Shown here: positions 9,129-16,773 of the stretch, one piece after another | Layout of the letters: each line of letters begins with the position of its first letter | Position numbering within the stretch: position 1 is the first letter of the stretch | Assembly (NCBI GenBank): GCA_021783175.1 | Contig: JAJXUF010000009.1 | Location: 3,115-67,114, forward strand | Length of the DNA: 64,000 nt | Direction: 5' to 3' | Source of the DNA: Pseudomonadota bacterium | Lineage (GTDB): Bacteria > Pseudomonadota > Gammaproteobacteria > Acidiferrobacterales > UBA6901 | Translations under genes and position numbers: made by a program | The notes under the pieces: generated by a model | What the model was told of the DNA's origin: nothing | The model's database searches: none | What the model saw: the letters and a program-made list of their open reading frames with translations, nothing else

Positions 9129-9986
9129 TCAAAGCAGGTCTTCTATGGACTCAAGTTCTTTGAGCGTTTTTCCTTCTTTGTTCTTCCATGCGGTGAGCCC
9201 ATTTGCGTGCCCACCGTGAATAACGGCGGCCGCTGCGCTTGGGCTAGAGAACTCAACGTCCTTGGTAAATAGAAGGTGATCGGTGTTCTCTTTTAATGCG
9301 CCTTGGTCTTTCAACTGTTGCCGCATGTTTATTGGCCATGGATATTTCTGTGCGGAAGGGCGCTCGGTCAAGACAGCTTGAGACCCCGCAAGGACTACGA
9401 TGCCGTTTGGGGTGAGATGTCCGGTAGCTTTGAGCCCTTTGATTTCACAGGACAGGATTGCGGTTTCGTTTGGACCGGAAACGGTTGCTGTTGTTGGGAC
9501 CAGCACTTCCACGCCAAGAACGGGTAACAATTGGTGGATCTTCTCAAGGAAGATTTCCATATCTTCACGATCTGACTCAGGCAATTTGGAACCACTGCTT
9601 TGGTTATTCTTTACTTCTGCTCGGCTCGCCTTCTTTGCCTGCTCAATTAAACGCCCTTCAAGATAACGTATGTGCGCCTTTGTTAGGTTCTCATCTTTGC
9701 TAGTAAAGAACGCGATGTGATTCCAAAAATCTTTGTCGAGGTGCGCTTTTACGCGGTCTCGGATGGACTCACCCTCGCCAATATAAACTGAGCTCTGTCC
9801 TGTTTCCGGATCGGTGCCAGTTAGCAAGTAGACTCCTGAATTTTGCGATTCATCTCGGGCAAGCACACTGTCGAATTCGCTTCTTGGGCCCGCAACGGCC
9901 TTTCCTGTCCAGTTGGATAATTCCGCTGTCCGAAGCCGCTTCGGGTCTCCGTGAACTAAGAAGATTTTAATTGTGGCGCTTGGCAT
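9129..9986 (-). CDS. GIY-YIG nuclease-fold protein with DUF4357 domain
   Basis: A 285-residue protein from ATG 9986 (AAGGA nine bases upstream; an in-frame TTG at 10010 is less likely). GVY at residues 51-53 and YIG at 68-70, followed by GES.RDRVKAHL, define a GIY-YIG fold. The C-terminal ~90 residues (QLKDQGALKEN...LLFTKDVEFSSPSAAAAVI HGGHANGLTAWKN) match DUF4357, a domain that often follows GIY-YIG in proteins of unknown role near restriction and defence genes. Nuclease function is expected from the fold. It is the first of four leftward genes. Confidence 0.85.
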   Translation of the reverse strand: MPSATIKIFLVHGDPKRLRTAELSNWTGKAVAGPRSEFDSVLARDESQNSGVYLLTGTDPETGQSSVYIGEGESIRDRVKAHLDKDFWNHIAFFTSKDENLTKAHIRYLEGRLIEQAKKASRAEVKNNQSSGSKLPESDREDMEIFLEKIHQLLPVLGVEVLVPTTATVSGPNETAILSCEIKGLKATGHLTPNGIVVLAGSQAVLTERPSAQKYPWPINMRQQLKDQGALKENTDHLLFTKDVEFSSPSAAAAVIHGGHANGLTAWKNKEGKTLKELESIEDLL

Positions 9987-10330
9987 ACAATGAATCCTTA
10001 GAACAGGCAACCGACAGAGAAATGCGTGTACAGACTTTTATCAAAGAGAGGAGCCACTGCGGGGGTGGCTTCCATGTCTATAGATCCGTCTCGTTATTCT
10101 TGTGTTTCCGATCTGCTTATTCCCATTTTTAAATACTTTTAAAGAACGGCCCCGTAATATTATGCCCGCATCGGCCAAGCACGTCTGTCTTTTAGATCTG
10201 GTCTCTGCCGTTTATTCCGAGGTCAGTTCAACGCACGAAATTAAGAGTGTTCAGTGCAGGGATAAATGTCTACATAGCGTCTACATAACAAGAATTCAAT
10301 TCGATGAGACGCTGTAACATATTGTTTTAT
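9987..10330. other. intergenic region between GIY-YIG gene and tRNA remnant
   Basis: About 340 bp with no convincing frame or RNA gene. It presumably carries the promoter of the leftward GIY-YIG gene group. The right edge is the 3' end of the tRNA-Thr fragment. Confidence 0.4.
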
Positions 10331-10377
10331 TGGAGCCCGCAGAGGGATTTGAACCCCCGACCCTCTGATTACAAATC
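10331..10377 (-). other. 3' half of a tRNA-Thr(UGU) gene: attachment-site remnant
   Basis: On the minus strand these 47 bases run from the anticodon loop (GATTTGTAATC, anticodon TGT) through a T arm with GGTTCAAATCC to an encoded CCA end. The 5' half of the tRNA is absent: upstream on that strand the sequence changes at once into the 75-bp repeat. A tRNA 3' half is the usual scar left at the far end of an integrated element whose integrase targets the anticodon loop. This marks the left edge of the island. Confidence 0.8.
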
Positions 10378-10448
10378 GGCAAACGATGCATGTTCGTGCG
10401 CTTCCCTGCGCTGAGGTGCATGATCTGAAATAACTTTATTATGTATCG
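10374..10448. repeat. 75-bp direct repeat, copy A, flanking the IetAS island
   Basis: Compared with 15602-15676 this copy has exactly the same length and about 77% identity without gaps. The best conserved parts are AATCGNCAAACGATGC at the left and GTGCATGATCTG followed by AATAACTTTAT at the right. It overlaps the tRNA-Thr half by four bases. The pair brackets about 5.2 kb and may represent the arms of a recombination site. Confidence 0.75.
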
Positions 10449-10674
10449 AAATGTATCATAGTGGACCGGAGTGCAACACAATTACAGCAGGATTACAGCA
10501 CAGCTTGCTTGCACAGCCGCTCACTGCGTCTCGATCTAGTCGCGGTGGGGCTCACAGGCCGAGCGGGGCGGGAGGCTCACTCGCGCTATCGGCGTTTTCG
10601 GGGGAAATCGGCGGTGGCCATGGGGGAATTTGACCCCGTATCGGGGAAGGACGTTGAGATGCCGGTTAGTCATC

Positions 10675-10776
10675 ATGGAACGACCGGCCTCCATTCGTAT
10701 GTGGCTCTGTGCCACAGTTCGTTCCCCGATCCGCAGCATAACCCACGGTCTGCGAATCGGGGGCCGGTCGTTCCAT
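10675..10776. repeat. inverted repeat: 15-bp perfect arms, 72-bp loop
   Basis: ATGGAACGACCGGCC at 10675-10689 is exactly complementary to GGCCGGTCGTTCCAT at 10762-10776. A further imperfect match (ATTCG/CGAAT) continues inside the arms. The ~100-bp unit has no coding frame of note and resembles a small non-autonomous palindromic element, or the remains of an IS end. It lies beside an IS3 orfA fragment. Confidence 0.7.
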
Positions 10777-10838
10777 ATCAGGGAGGGGGCGACCATTCCA
10801 TTATATCTGGCATACCTACACTTGGTCTGTAGAAAAAA

Positions 10839-11010
10839 TTAGGATGGCTGTCGCTCTTTTTCGCGCTGCACCGCCTGCTTCGATCTGCGGTGGTAATCGC
10901 TCGCTGAAACCACCCGGGTCGCCTTGGTGATGCCTTCGTCGCCCTGGGCCCGCTTCACGGCCAGTTCCCTGAACTCCGTCGTGTATTCCTGTTTCGGTAT
11001 CTTGACATCT
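10839..11010 (-). pseudogene. IS3-family orfA transposase fragment
   Basis: On the minus strand the frame reads KIPKQEYTTEFRELAVKRAQ and continues to a TAA at 10841-10839. KxYTxEFRELAVK is the hallmark N-terminus of IS3-family OrfA (helix-turn-helix) proteins. The start is out of frame with any ATG. After about 35 residues the family pattern ends in an arginine- and glutamine-rich tail, so this is a truncated and shifted relic. No orfB follows. Confidence 0.65.
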
Positions 11011-11132
11011 TTTCCTTCCGGTTACGTTCATGCTAGCCGCTTACCGTTGGAAGGTGAAATTCAGGGGGAAGCTCACTCGACCTTGTGCAGGAAAATTTGC
11101 GATACGCCGACTGAAAAGCGAACAATACCCTA

Positions 11133-13625
11133 CTACACTTTCACCAACTGTCCGACAGTAACTTGCGCCAATACTTTGCTATAGATGTCTATATCTACAT
11201 CCGGGACAGCAATCGAGACCACCAAAGCGTATCTGGCTCCTTTGTCGTAGCGCTCCAAAGCAGTCCGCGTCTTCCACCAGCCCATCGCAGGATAAATTGC
11301 GATATGGCCCCGCTCAGCAAGGTCTGCGGCTTTGCCGGTCCACACGTCCTTATGGATCGAGCCCTTGTGCCTAAATTGTGCACCCAGTAACCAATCAGGA
11401 TCTGATGGGGCTTTCGTTGTACCTTCCTCCTCATCTCGCGCCTGCCGGTTGATGCGCTTTCTGAATTCTTCGCTCGATTCGAGCGGCCGTTTTACATCAA
11501 AACGCAGTCCGTGGCTTTGATAGCTATATTTGCCGCTCACGACTCGACTGGAAGGGTTAGGTTCAATGAAATAGGAAAGCGTTACCGTCATCTCGACTGT
11601 GGCCTCACCCAGCTCCAGCAGCGACTCCCTCGGCCAAGGGAGTTCGTGAAGGTGCATGTCTCTGGTGGCGATCTTGCCATTCCGTTTTTCAAACGGCTGT
11701 AACCTGTCTTCAACAATAAGTGCTAGTGAATTGTTGACGCTCCAAAGTGCACGTTCCAGGCTAGGAATACCAAACCCCACACAGCGAACACGGTGCTGCG
11801 CTCGTGTTCTATCGGTAGTTCCGTGTGCGAACTGGGCCTTCATCACATCCGTCCACTCCGCAGAATGGACCATCAATGCCCTTACCGTCTCTGGCCAAAG
11901 GGTTGGATATTCTGCAAGAATGTTTGCCGCAAACCGTGCCGCCAATGACGTTGCGGCGCTGGTCGCTGCAAAGGTCGTAAACAGCCGCTCGACGGGCCGG
12001 TGATGCGTTGTCAACAAACAAAGGCTCGGAATCGAAGCGCATCCATATTGATCACGACCCACATTGCCCCCTTCGAACACCACCTCCGGTTTGATCGGTG
12101 AGGATTTCTCCCAGGTGACGGAGGTCGTGCTGTAGGGCGATAACCCACCTGCAGGCGCAAGCGACGTGTAACCGGTGCATTCCGGCTCGGTGATATTATT
12201 TTTCTCAGTGTAAGCACCCACCGTCACAGCGTTCCATGACTGGCCTGGGTCGTGGATATCCTGCAAAAGATTGTAACCGGGATAACTGGCCATTTCGGTG
12301 AGCTTGCCATTGGAATTGCCGGCAGACAGCATGAACAACCTGGGAGTTTGATTCTCGCCCAGATAATCCACCGCCAGGCTATCTACAGCCGCCGACCAGG
12401 CGGAGGGTCTGCCTCGATCCCGGGTATCCATTGCCGAAAGGGCCATGGTGAAAACCCGGGTACGCTGCGGGTATTGAATCTCGGGAGTCGCCACACCTTC
12501 CGCAGTCACGATCCCCGGGAGTCTCCCTTCAGTGTCATGGGGGTAACGCAGCACTTTCACCGACTCCAGGCGGTGGTTGATTTCCACCTTGGCCGATTTC
12601 TCCAGAGGACCTACGAGATCACCCCAAGCTGCCAGTCCAGCCATGCCTGTTCCATGACCATCATCATCGGCACCAGTCCATGTGGCCTCGAGGGTGAACT
12701 GATCAGCGGCGTTGATGAATGGGTCAAGCAATGGGTGTCCGATGTTTACGCCTGTATCGAGGATACAGACGTAGGGAGCGAGATTGGGATCCCGCGGCTG
12801 AACCAATCTCCCCGTCAAATCTTCTGCCCATTCCCGCTGCTCTTCCGGTGTCAACGCATCGAAAAAGGCCGCGGTTTCCTTTGCCTTGCGCAATTCCGAT
12901 ATGTTGTTGAGCAACAGACCGCTTCGCGCGAACTGTCTCCTATTTCCCCTGGCAAGCAAGACCGAGCGCTCCGGAAATTCGAAGGCCTTCCTCGGTACCT
13001 CAATTCCCGCCGCGTCAGCCAGCCGCCTGAAATCGTGCAGGACCGCTTGACGGTCACGGCGCACCGGCAGCCATACCTCCCACCAAAATGACTCGTCCAG
13101 GTTTTCAGGGAACAGGCTCCGATCATCGGTCCAGAGCGCCTCCAGCGCCGCCACACGGAAGGCCTGTATGGCGTCGATCAACTTTCGATTGTCTCGTGGG
13201 CGCCCGGCTTTGTTTTTCATTTCCTCCAGGTAAGACCGGAGCTTGGATTCAAAAGCCGATAGCTTACCTTCCGGAACAAATACAGTGGCGAATGTTTTGT
13301 CGTCGCGATGGATGACGTTTAGCAGCTCAATCTTCTGCCGCGCGTCGGCGAGACTCTCAACGGCAAGTTCGATGCCCGGAAAGCTCTCGAATTCGACCTG
13401 GATGCCGACAGCCGATTCGAGTTCCTGTGCTTCCGCCTCGTGTTTCAGCGCCGCTTGCCGCTCGTCTATTTGCCGCAACTGCCCGAGGAGCACCGCTCCA
13501 TGTTGCTGACGATTCCGCACCGGAACGTCGGGTGGTTTCGGGCCTTTTGAAGGAGAAGTGAAAGGTTCCGGCTTGCCGGTCGCCCCGAGGTAAATGTGGT
13601 GCTTTAAATCCGCGCTTTCCGCCAC
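11133..13625 (-). CDS. ietS: subtilisin-like S8 serine protease, IetS-type
   Basis: An 830-residue cytoplasmic protein without signal peptide. The subtilase triad is visible: Asp290 in ILDTGVN, His324 in DDGHGTGMAG, and Ser556 in AATSAATSLA, with the oxyanion Asn in SAGN (435-438). A ~280-residue N-terminal region and a ~250-residue C-terminal region flank the protease. Its start lies nine bases after the stop of an AAA ATPase gene. Such an AAA ATPase/S8 protease pair is the IetAS anti-phage system described from systematic defence screens. Size, order and orientation fit; assignment at the family level is confident, the exact phage trigger is unknown. Confidence 0.88.
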   Translation of the reverse strand: MAESADLKHHIYLGATGKPEPFTSPSKGPKPPDVPVRNRQQHGAVLLGQLRQIDERQAALKHEAEAQELESAVGIQVEFESFPGIELAVESLADARQKIELLNVIHRDDKTFATVFVPEGKLSAFESKLRSYLEEMKNKAGRPRDNRKLIDAIQAFRVAALEALWTDDRSLFPENLDESFWWEVWLPVRRDRQAVLHDFRRLADAAGIEVPRKAFEFPERSVLLARGNRRQFARSGLLLNNISELRKAKETAAFFDALTPEEQREWAEDLTGRLVQPRDPNLAPYVCILDTGVNIGHPLLDPFINAADQFTLEATWTGADDDGHGTGMAGLAAWGDLVGPLEKSAKVEINHRLESVKVLRYPHDTEGRLPGIVTAEGVATPEIQYPQRTRVFTMALSAMDTRDRGRPSAWSAAVDSLAVDYLGENQTPRLFMLSAGNSNGKLTEMASYPGYNLLQDIHDPGQSWNAVTVGAYTEKNNITEPECTGYTSLAPAGGLSPYSTTSVTWEKSSPIKPEVVFEGGNVGRDQYGCASIPSLCLLTTHHRPVERLFTTFAATSAATSLAARFAANILAEYPTLWPETVRALMVHSAEWTDVMKAQFAHGTTDRTRAQHRVRCVGFGIPSLERALWSVNNSLALIVEDRLQPFEKRNGKIATRDMHLHELPWPRESLLELGEATVEMTVTLSYFIEPNPSSRVVSGKYSYQSHGLRFDVKRPLESSEEFRKRINRQARDEEEGTTKAPSDPDWLLGAQFRHKGSIHKDVWTGKAADLAERGHIAIYPAMGWWKTRTALERYDKGARYALVVSIAVPDVDIDIYSKVLAQVTVGQLVKV

Positions 13626-13634
13626 CGCTTTCCC

Positions 13635-14612
13635 TTACTTATGCATCTCATGGCTCATACCGCGCCGATCTGTTATTGCAGACTCGACAATTTCCTCAGT
13701 AATTGTTTCATGTTCATGGATAAGCATTTCCTTGATGGCGTCCTCTGCCGACAGCGTGACCTCGGCGCTGCTCAGGCCCTGAGCCTTCTGCGCCACTTCA
13801 GTCCAGGGAAATTCCTTCACCACATGGGAGCCGAGTCGGCTCTTCAGCAAACTGATAATTTCCTCCTTGCCTGGCAGGTGATATTGAATCACGTCATCGA
13901 ATCGGCGGAATAAGGCGTGGTCGAGTATCTGGGCGTGGTTGGTTGCGCAGACAATGACGCTGTTGGAGTCGTCCTGTTCAATCATTTGCAGGAAGCTGTT
14001 CAGGATGCGCCGCGCCTCCCCGACATCGTTGGGCGACACCCGCTGCGTGCCCAGTGCATCGAACTCATCGAAGAAGTAGACACCTCGCACCTCACGTATG
14101 GCATCGAAAACCTGGCGCAATTTGGCTGACGACTCACCCATATACTTGGTAATCACGGCATCCAAACGGACCTGGAACAATGGATAGCCCAGCTCACCGG
14201 CCAACACCGAAGCGGTAAAGGTCTTTCCGGTGCCGGGAGGGCCCACCAATAACAGGCGCCGCCGCGGTGCAAGACCGTGATTCTTGAGCATGCCCAAGTG
14301 ACGCTGTTCGCGCACGACGCGGTTTAGTTTTTCCCGAACCTCCGTGGTCGTGATCAAATCGCCAAGCCGAACGCGCGGGGTAGTGGCATATAGCAGGCCC
14401 GAAGCATCCTTGAGCCCTTTGGCAATAGGCACTGGGGCAAACTGGGTCTGCTTCTTCGCTTTCTCAACGATATCACGCAACTCCAGCGCCAGCTTGCCAT
14501 GTCCGATGTGGGCCTCATGGGCTGCCACCTGCAGGGCGATGGACAAAAAGCGTTCCTCATCCCGCGCCAGGTGGGACAAAAGCAAGGCTTTTATTTGTTC
14601 AGAACTGGCCAT
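13635..14612 (-). CDS. ietA: AAA+ ATPase, IetA-type
   Basis: A 325-residue AAA+ ATPase: Walker A GPPGTGKT at 124-131, Walker B VYFFDEFDAL with the Asp-Glu pair at 182-183, sensor-1-like VIVCATNH, and ALFRRFDDVI supplying the arginine fingers. The N-terminal ~100 residues are helical. This architecture is the classical AAA (proteasome/FtsH-like) module. Upstream of and nearly contiguous with the S8 protease gene, it forms the IetAS pair, in which the ATPase is thought to license or feed the protease during infection. It follows a divergent regulator pair, so expression may be controlled from the palindromic operators near 15 kb. Confidence 0.88.
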   Translation of the reverse strand: MASSEQIKALLLSHLARDEERFLSIALQVAAHEAHIGHGKLALELRDIVEKAKKQTQFAPVPIAKGLKDASGLLYATTPRVRLGDLITTTEVREKLNRVVREQRHLGMLKNHGLAPRRRLLLVGPPGTGKTFTASVLAGELGYPLFQVRLDAVITKYMGESSAKLRQVFDAIREVRGVYFFDEFDALGTQRVSPNDVGEARRILNSFLQMIEQDDSNSVIVCATNHAQILDHALFRRFDDVIQYHLPGKEEIISLLKSRLGSHVVKEFPWTEVAQKAQGLSSAEVTLSAEDAIKEMLIHEHETITEEIVESAITDRRGMSHEMHK

Positions 14613-14775
14613 TTCTATTTCGCCTTCGAACCAGTTGCCAATTCATACCCGACATTAAAACTGATTTTACGACACAATGTGACCAATTTCCGCCTGCATC
14701 TTGAGCCATCCCATGGTCCACCCTGTGCATAAAACAAGTGCCAGGTGGGGACCCATCGAAGCCACCCAGCTGATA

Positions 14776-14997
14776 TCATCCTTTCCGCCGTGCCTCTCGT
14801 TCTTCGAAAAGTTCGCCCACCGGACACCGCAACGCCCGGGAAATCTGTTCCAGGGTCTTCAAGGTCGTGTTCTGGGCGGCCCCCTCGAGACGGGTCAGCG
14901 TAGCGCGGCTGATTCCGAGCCTTCGGGCGAATTCCTCCTGCGTCCAACCTCCGCGCCTAGCCCGGAGGTTGGACGCCAGTTGTTCGGCGAGCATCAT
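14776..14997 (-). CDS. XRE-family transcriptional regulator
   Basis: A small helix-turn-helix protein of 73 residues from ATG 14997 (tandem ATG codons at 14997 and 14994). The frame is open 23 codons further upstream, but that would overlap the operator. The XRE/Cro-like core is clear: NLRARRGGWTQEEFARRLGI, then SRATLTRLEGAAQNTTLKTL. The short acidic-basic tail (GELFEEREARRKG) follows. It is divergent from another XRE gene at 15105, with two palindromes between them, so mutual and autoregulation is likely. It may also govern the downstream IetAS pair, whose start lies 164 bp beyond its stop. Confidence 0.8.
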   Translation of the reverse strand: MMLAEQLASNLRARRGGWTQEEFARRLGISRATLTRLEGAAQNTTLKTLEQISRALRCPVGELFEEREARRKG

Positions 14998-15036
14998 GTG
15001 CACATATGAACATAGAGCATTGTTCACATGTGAACA
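14997..15036. promoter_or_regulatory. twin palindromic operators between divergent XRE genes
   Basis: TGTTCACATGTGAACA at 15021-15036 is a perfect 16-bp palindrome. TGTGCACATATGAACA at 14997-15012 matches it at 14 of 16 positions. The centres are 24 bp apart. The left copy covers the start codon of the leftward XRE gene. This is the typical layout of a Cro/CI-like operator region; the binding protein is inferred to be one or both adjacent XRE products. Confidence 0.7.
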
Positions 15037-15104
15037 TAATGCTATTCTGGCACCGAGCACGAGCAACCAAAGGCAAGCGGCCTCATCGGACCAGGAGGTC
15101 GAGG

Positions 15105-15374
15105 ATGGAGGAGGAACCAGGACATAACACGGAATCCCGGGATGCCCTCACCCGCGATCTCGGCCGTCGCATCCGCGTCCTGCGCGCCGAGCGCGGCTGG
15201 AGCCAGGAGGTGCTGGCGGAACTCAGCGGCCTGCACCGCAACTACATCGGACACGTGGAACGGGCCCGCATCCACGTGAGCGTCGTACAGCTCGCCCGCA
15301 TCGCCCGGGCCTTCGGGCTGAGCCCCAGCACACTGATCGACGGTCTGCCCCGGGAGACGGATCCTCCTGTCTGA
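15105..15374 (+). CDS. XRE-family transcriptional regulator
   Basis: An 89-residue protein from ATG 15105, with AGGAGG seven bases upstream; the frame is open further 5' but that region contains the operators. The core LGRRIRVLRAERGWSQEVLA and GLHRNYIGHVERARIHVSVV is a standard XRE fold. It is strongly similar to the product of 63068-63355, which sits in the same divergent arrangement with a different XRE partner. The two loci therefore look like related control switches. Confidence 0.85.
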   Translation: MEEEPGHNTESRDALTRDLGRRIRVLRAERGWSQEVLAELSGLHRNYIGHVERARIHVSVVQLARIARAFGLSPSTLIDGLPRETDPPV

Positions 15375-15484
15375 AGGGATTCGGCCCGACGTTCCCTACC
15401 CATCTGCGTATTCCGGCCATCCCTGCCACCCATTCCGGTCTCAATGCTGCCACCTCAACGGAGCGCAGCTACGCGGTGGTTTAT

Positions 15485-15604
15485 TTAGCCGCTATCCATC
15501 TCCAGCGGATGTTTACGTTTTCGCATGGAATCCCCCTTCCAGCGCAAGCCGGTAGGCCTAGTGCACCAGCCGATCGAGTAACCAGCCAGGGTGGGATCAT
15601 TAAT
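15485..15604 (-). pseudogene. IS21 IstB ATPase, degraded 3' end
   Basis: Read across all three minus-strand frames, this stretch gives DPTLA, then LLDRLVH-x-AYRLALEG, then DSMRKRKHPL. That order (GDPTLADALLDRL.H.A....L.GESMRKR) is the C-terminus of IstB helper ATPases of IS21 elements. Two frameshifts and an internal stop show that it is dead. It abuts the second copy of the 75-bp repeat. Confidence 0.6.
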
Positions 15605-15676
15605 CGCCAAACGATGCGTTATCGCCCCCTTCAATACACATACGTGCATGATCTGCAATAACTTTATCATGCATCG
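15602..15676. repeat. 75-bp direct repeat, copy B, flanking the IetAS island
   Basis: Partner of 10374-10448, same orientation and length, ~77% identical. Unlike copy A it is not fused to a tRNA fragment; its left side runs into the IstB relic. Confidence 0.75.
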
Positions 15677-15700
15677 TTTAGTTCAGTTCAGGAGGCCACC

Positions 15701-15868
15701 ATGAGCTACACCAAGGCGCGATTGTGGCATGCGATACTGCTTTGTACCGCAAGGCAATTCCGGCGGAAATTCCACGGGGATTTTCTCGCTGCGCGAAAAA
15801 ACTTGGGCAATGGCTTACCTTCATTCAAAGCACACCCTCGGGGCGTGGTACTGCAGGGTGGGTGCTGA
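15701..15868 (+). CDS. small ORF with strong ribosome binding site (doubtful)
   Basis: A 55-codon frame starting MSYTKARLW, with CAGGAGG six bases before the ATG, an excellent initiation context. The predicted product is basic and has no recognisable motif. The good start may belong to a gene whose body was lost when the sequence downstream was replaced. It ends just where the 435-bp repeat begins. Confidence 0.25.
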   Translation: MSYTKARLWHAILLCTARQFRRKFHGDFLAARKNLGNGLPSFKAHPRGVVLQGGC

Positions 15869-16296
15869 CGCTTCCCTGAATCGGACTCGACGCGACGAGC
15901 GCGTCCAAGGGACGCCTGTGCGCCGTTTTCGGCCCACAGGCGTGGTGACTTTCCACCGGAGGATGTGTATATAATGATACCGGGCAGCATGGAATGCGCC
16001 GCCCAGTATCCACACAGGGACGCGGCTACGAACAACAAGAATCTCAAGACGGCCAGATTCGTCCGGCTCGCCGGCAGGAGGGGGATTATTCGCCTCTCGG
16101 CCGCCGATCGCGGATTTCTTCGGGATCTGGCTCGACTACAGCTCATCTCCCCGACCTCGCCTACCGCCATCACGATGGCCACCCGAAGGGCGCCTCGGTG
16201 CGTTCGCGGTCGCACCTCGGAGCGGCCGGACTGGTCACCAGCAAGTCTCTCTACCGAGCCGGGCCCGCCTTACTTGGGATGCGTCGGTTCGCCAGC
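15865..16296. repeat. ~432-bp direct repeat, copy 1 (partner at 43268-43705)
   Basis: This stretch and 43268-43705 are colinear and in the same orientation, roughly 80-85% identical by eye. Shared features include a TATATAAT/CATATAAT box, GGGCAGCATGGAATGCGCCG, and the reading frame NNKNxKTARFVRLAGRR. The two copies bracket the whole biosynthetic locus, about 27 kb. In the second copy the repeat leads into the secretion-system genes. Confidence 0.8.
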
Positions 16297-16490
16297 CGTG
16301 CCATCATGAAAGTCGACGGCGGGAGACTGTCCGCAACCGGGGCAAAGCGATCCGAGGTGCACGAACTCATGACCACGCGCGCGTACCACGCACTCGGCCA
16401 GCCCGCTGATTTCCGACTTGCATCTAATCTCGCTGCATCCGACATCCGTCGCGGCACCCCGTTGCGACCGGACGCGCTCTATAAAGTGAG
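16017..16490 (+). pseudogene. replication-relaxation-type winged-helix protein, frameshifted
   Basis: Joining two frames gives ATNNKNLKTARFVRLAGRR, IIRLSAADRGFLRDLARLQL, then LGAAGLVTSKSLYRAG, SRAIMKVDGGRLSATGAKRS, HELMTTRAYHALGQPADFRL and RPDALY. The pattern 'Arg-Leu-x-x-x-Asp-...-Leu-Ala-Arg-x-x-Leu-Ile-Ser followed by a Leu-x-x-Leu/Ala-Gly-Leu-Val wing and a LY hairpin' is that of the replication-relaxation family found near conjugation modules. A shift near 16180 and the lack of a proper start make it non-functional. It is cut at 16490 by an IstB fragment. Confidence 0.55.
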
Positions 16491-16690
16491 GATCTGCTCG
16501 AGACCCTCGAGGAGCGCTATGGTGCGGGCTCATGCATCTTCACATCGCAATTACCGGTCGCCGACTGGCATGAGTATCTCGGGGGCGGGAGGATCGCCGG
16601 CGCCACCCTCGACTGGTTGATCCACCATGCGCACCGCATCGAGCTTACGGCCCGCGAGTCGATGCGAAGAGCTACCGCCTCCTTGCCCCA
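16491..16690 (+). pseudogene. IS21 IstB ATPase, C-terminal fragment
   Basis: The frame DLLETLEERYGAGSCIFTSQ LPVADWHEYLGG, then LDWLIHHAHRIEL and ESMRR, matches the last ~60 residues of IstB proteins (sensor motif TSQLPV.DWHE). The N-terminal Walker motifs are absent, and a GGGR...ATLDW stretch is altered compared with the usual DPT.ADA.LDR. It runs opposite to the other IstB relic at 15.5 kb, so at least two IS21 copies decayed here. Confidence 0.75.
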
Positions 16691-16773
16691 TGGCGGTCAG
16701 TCTGGTACATAACCCACCGGCTTGCGTCGCTGCGCTCCTAGGGTGACCGTCATCACCGGATTGTCTGGCCGCC

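Noticed and set aside
10331..10377. A functional tRNA-Thr gene
   Set aside because: Only the part from the anticodon loop to CCA is present; acceptor 5' strand and D arm are missing.
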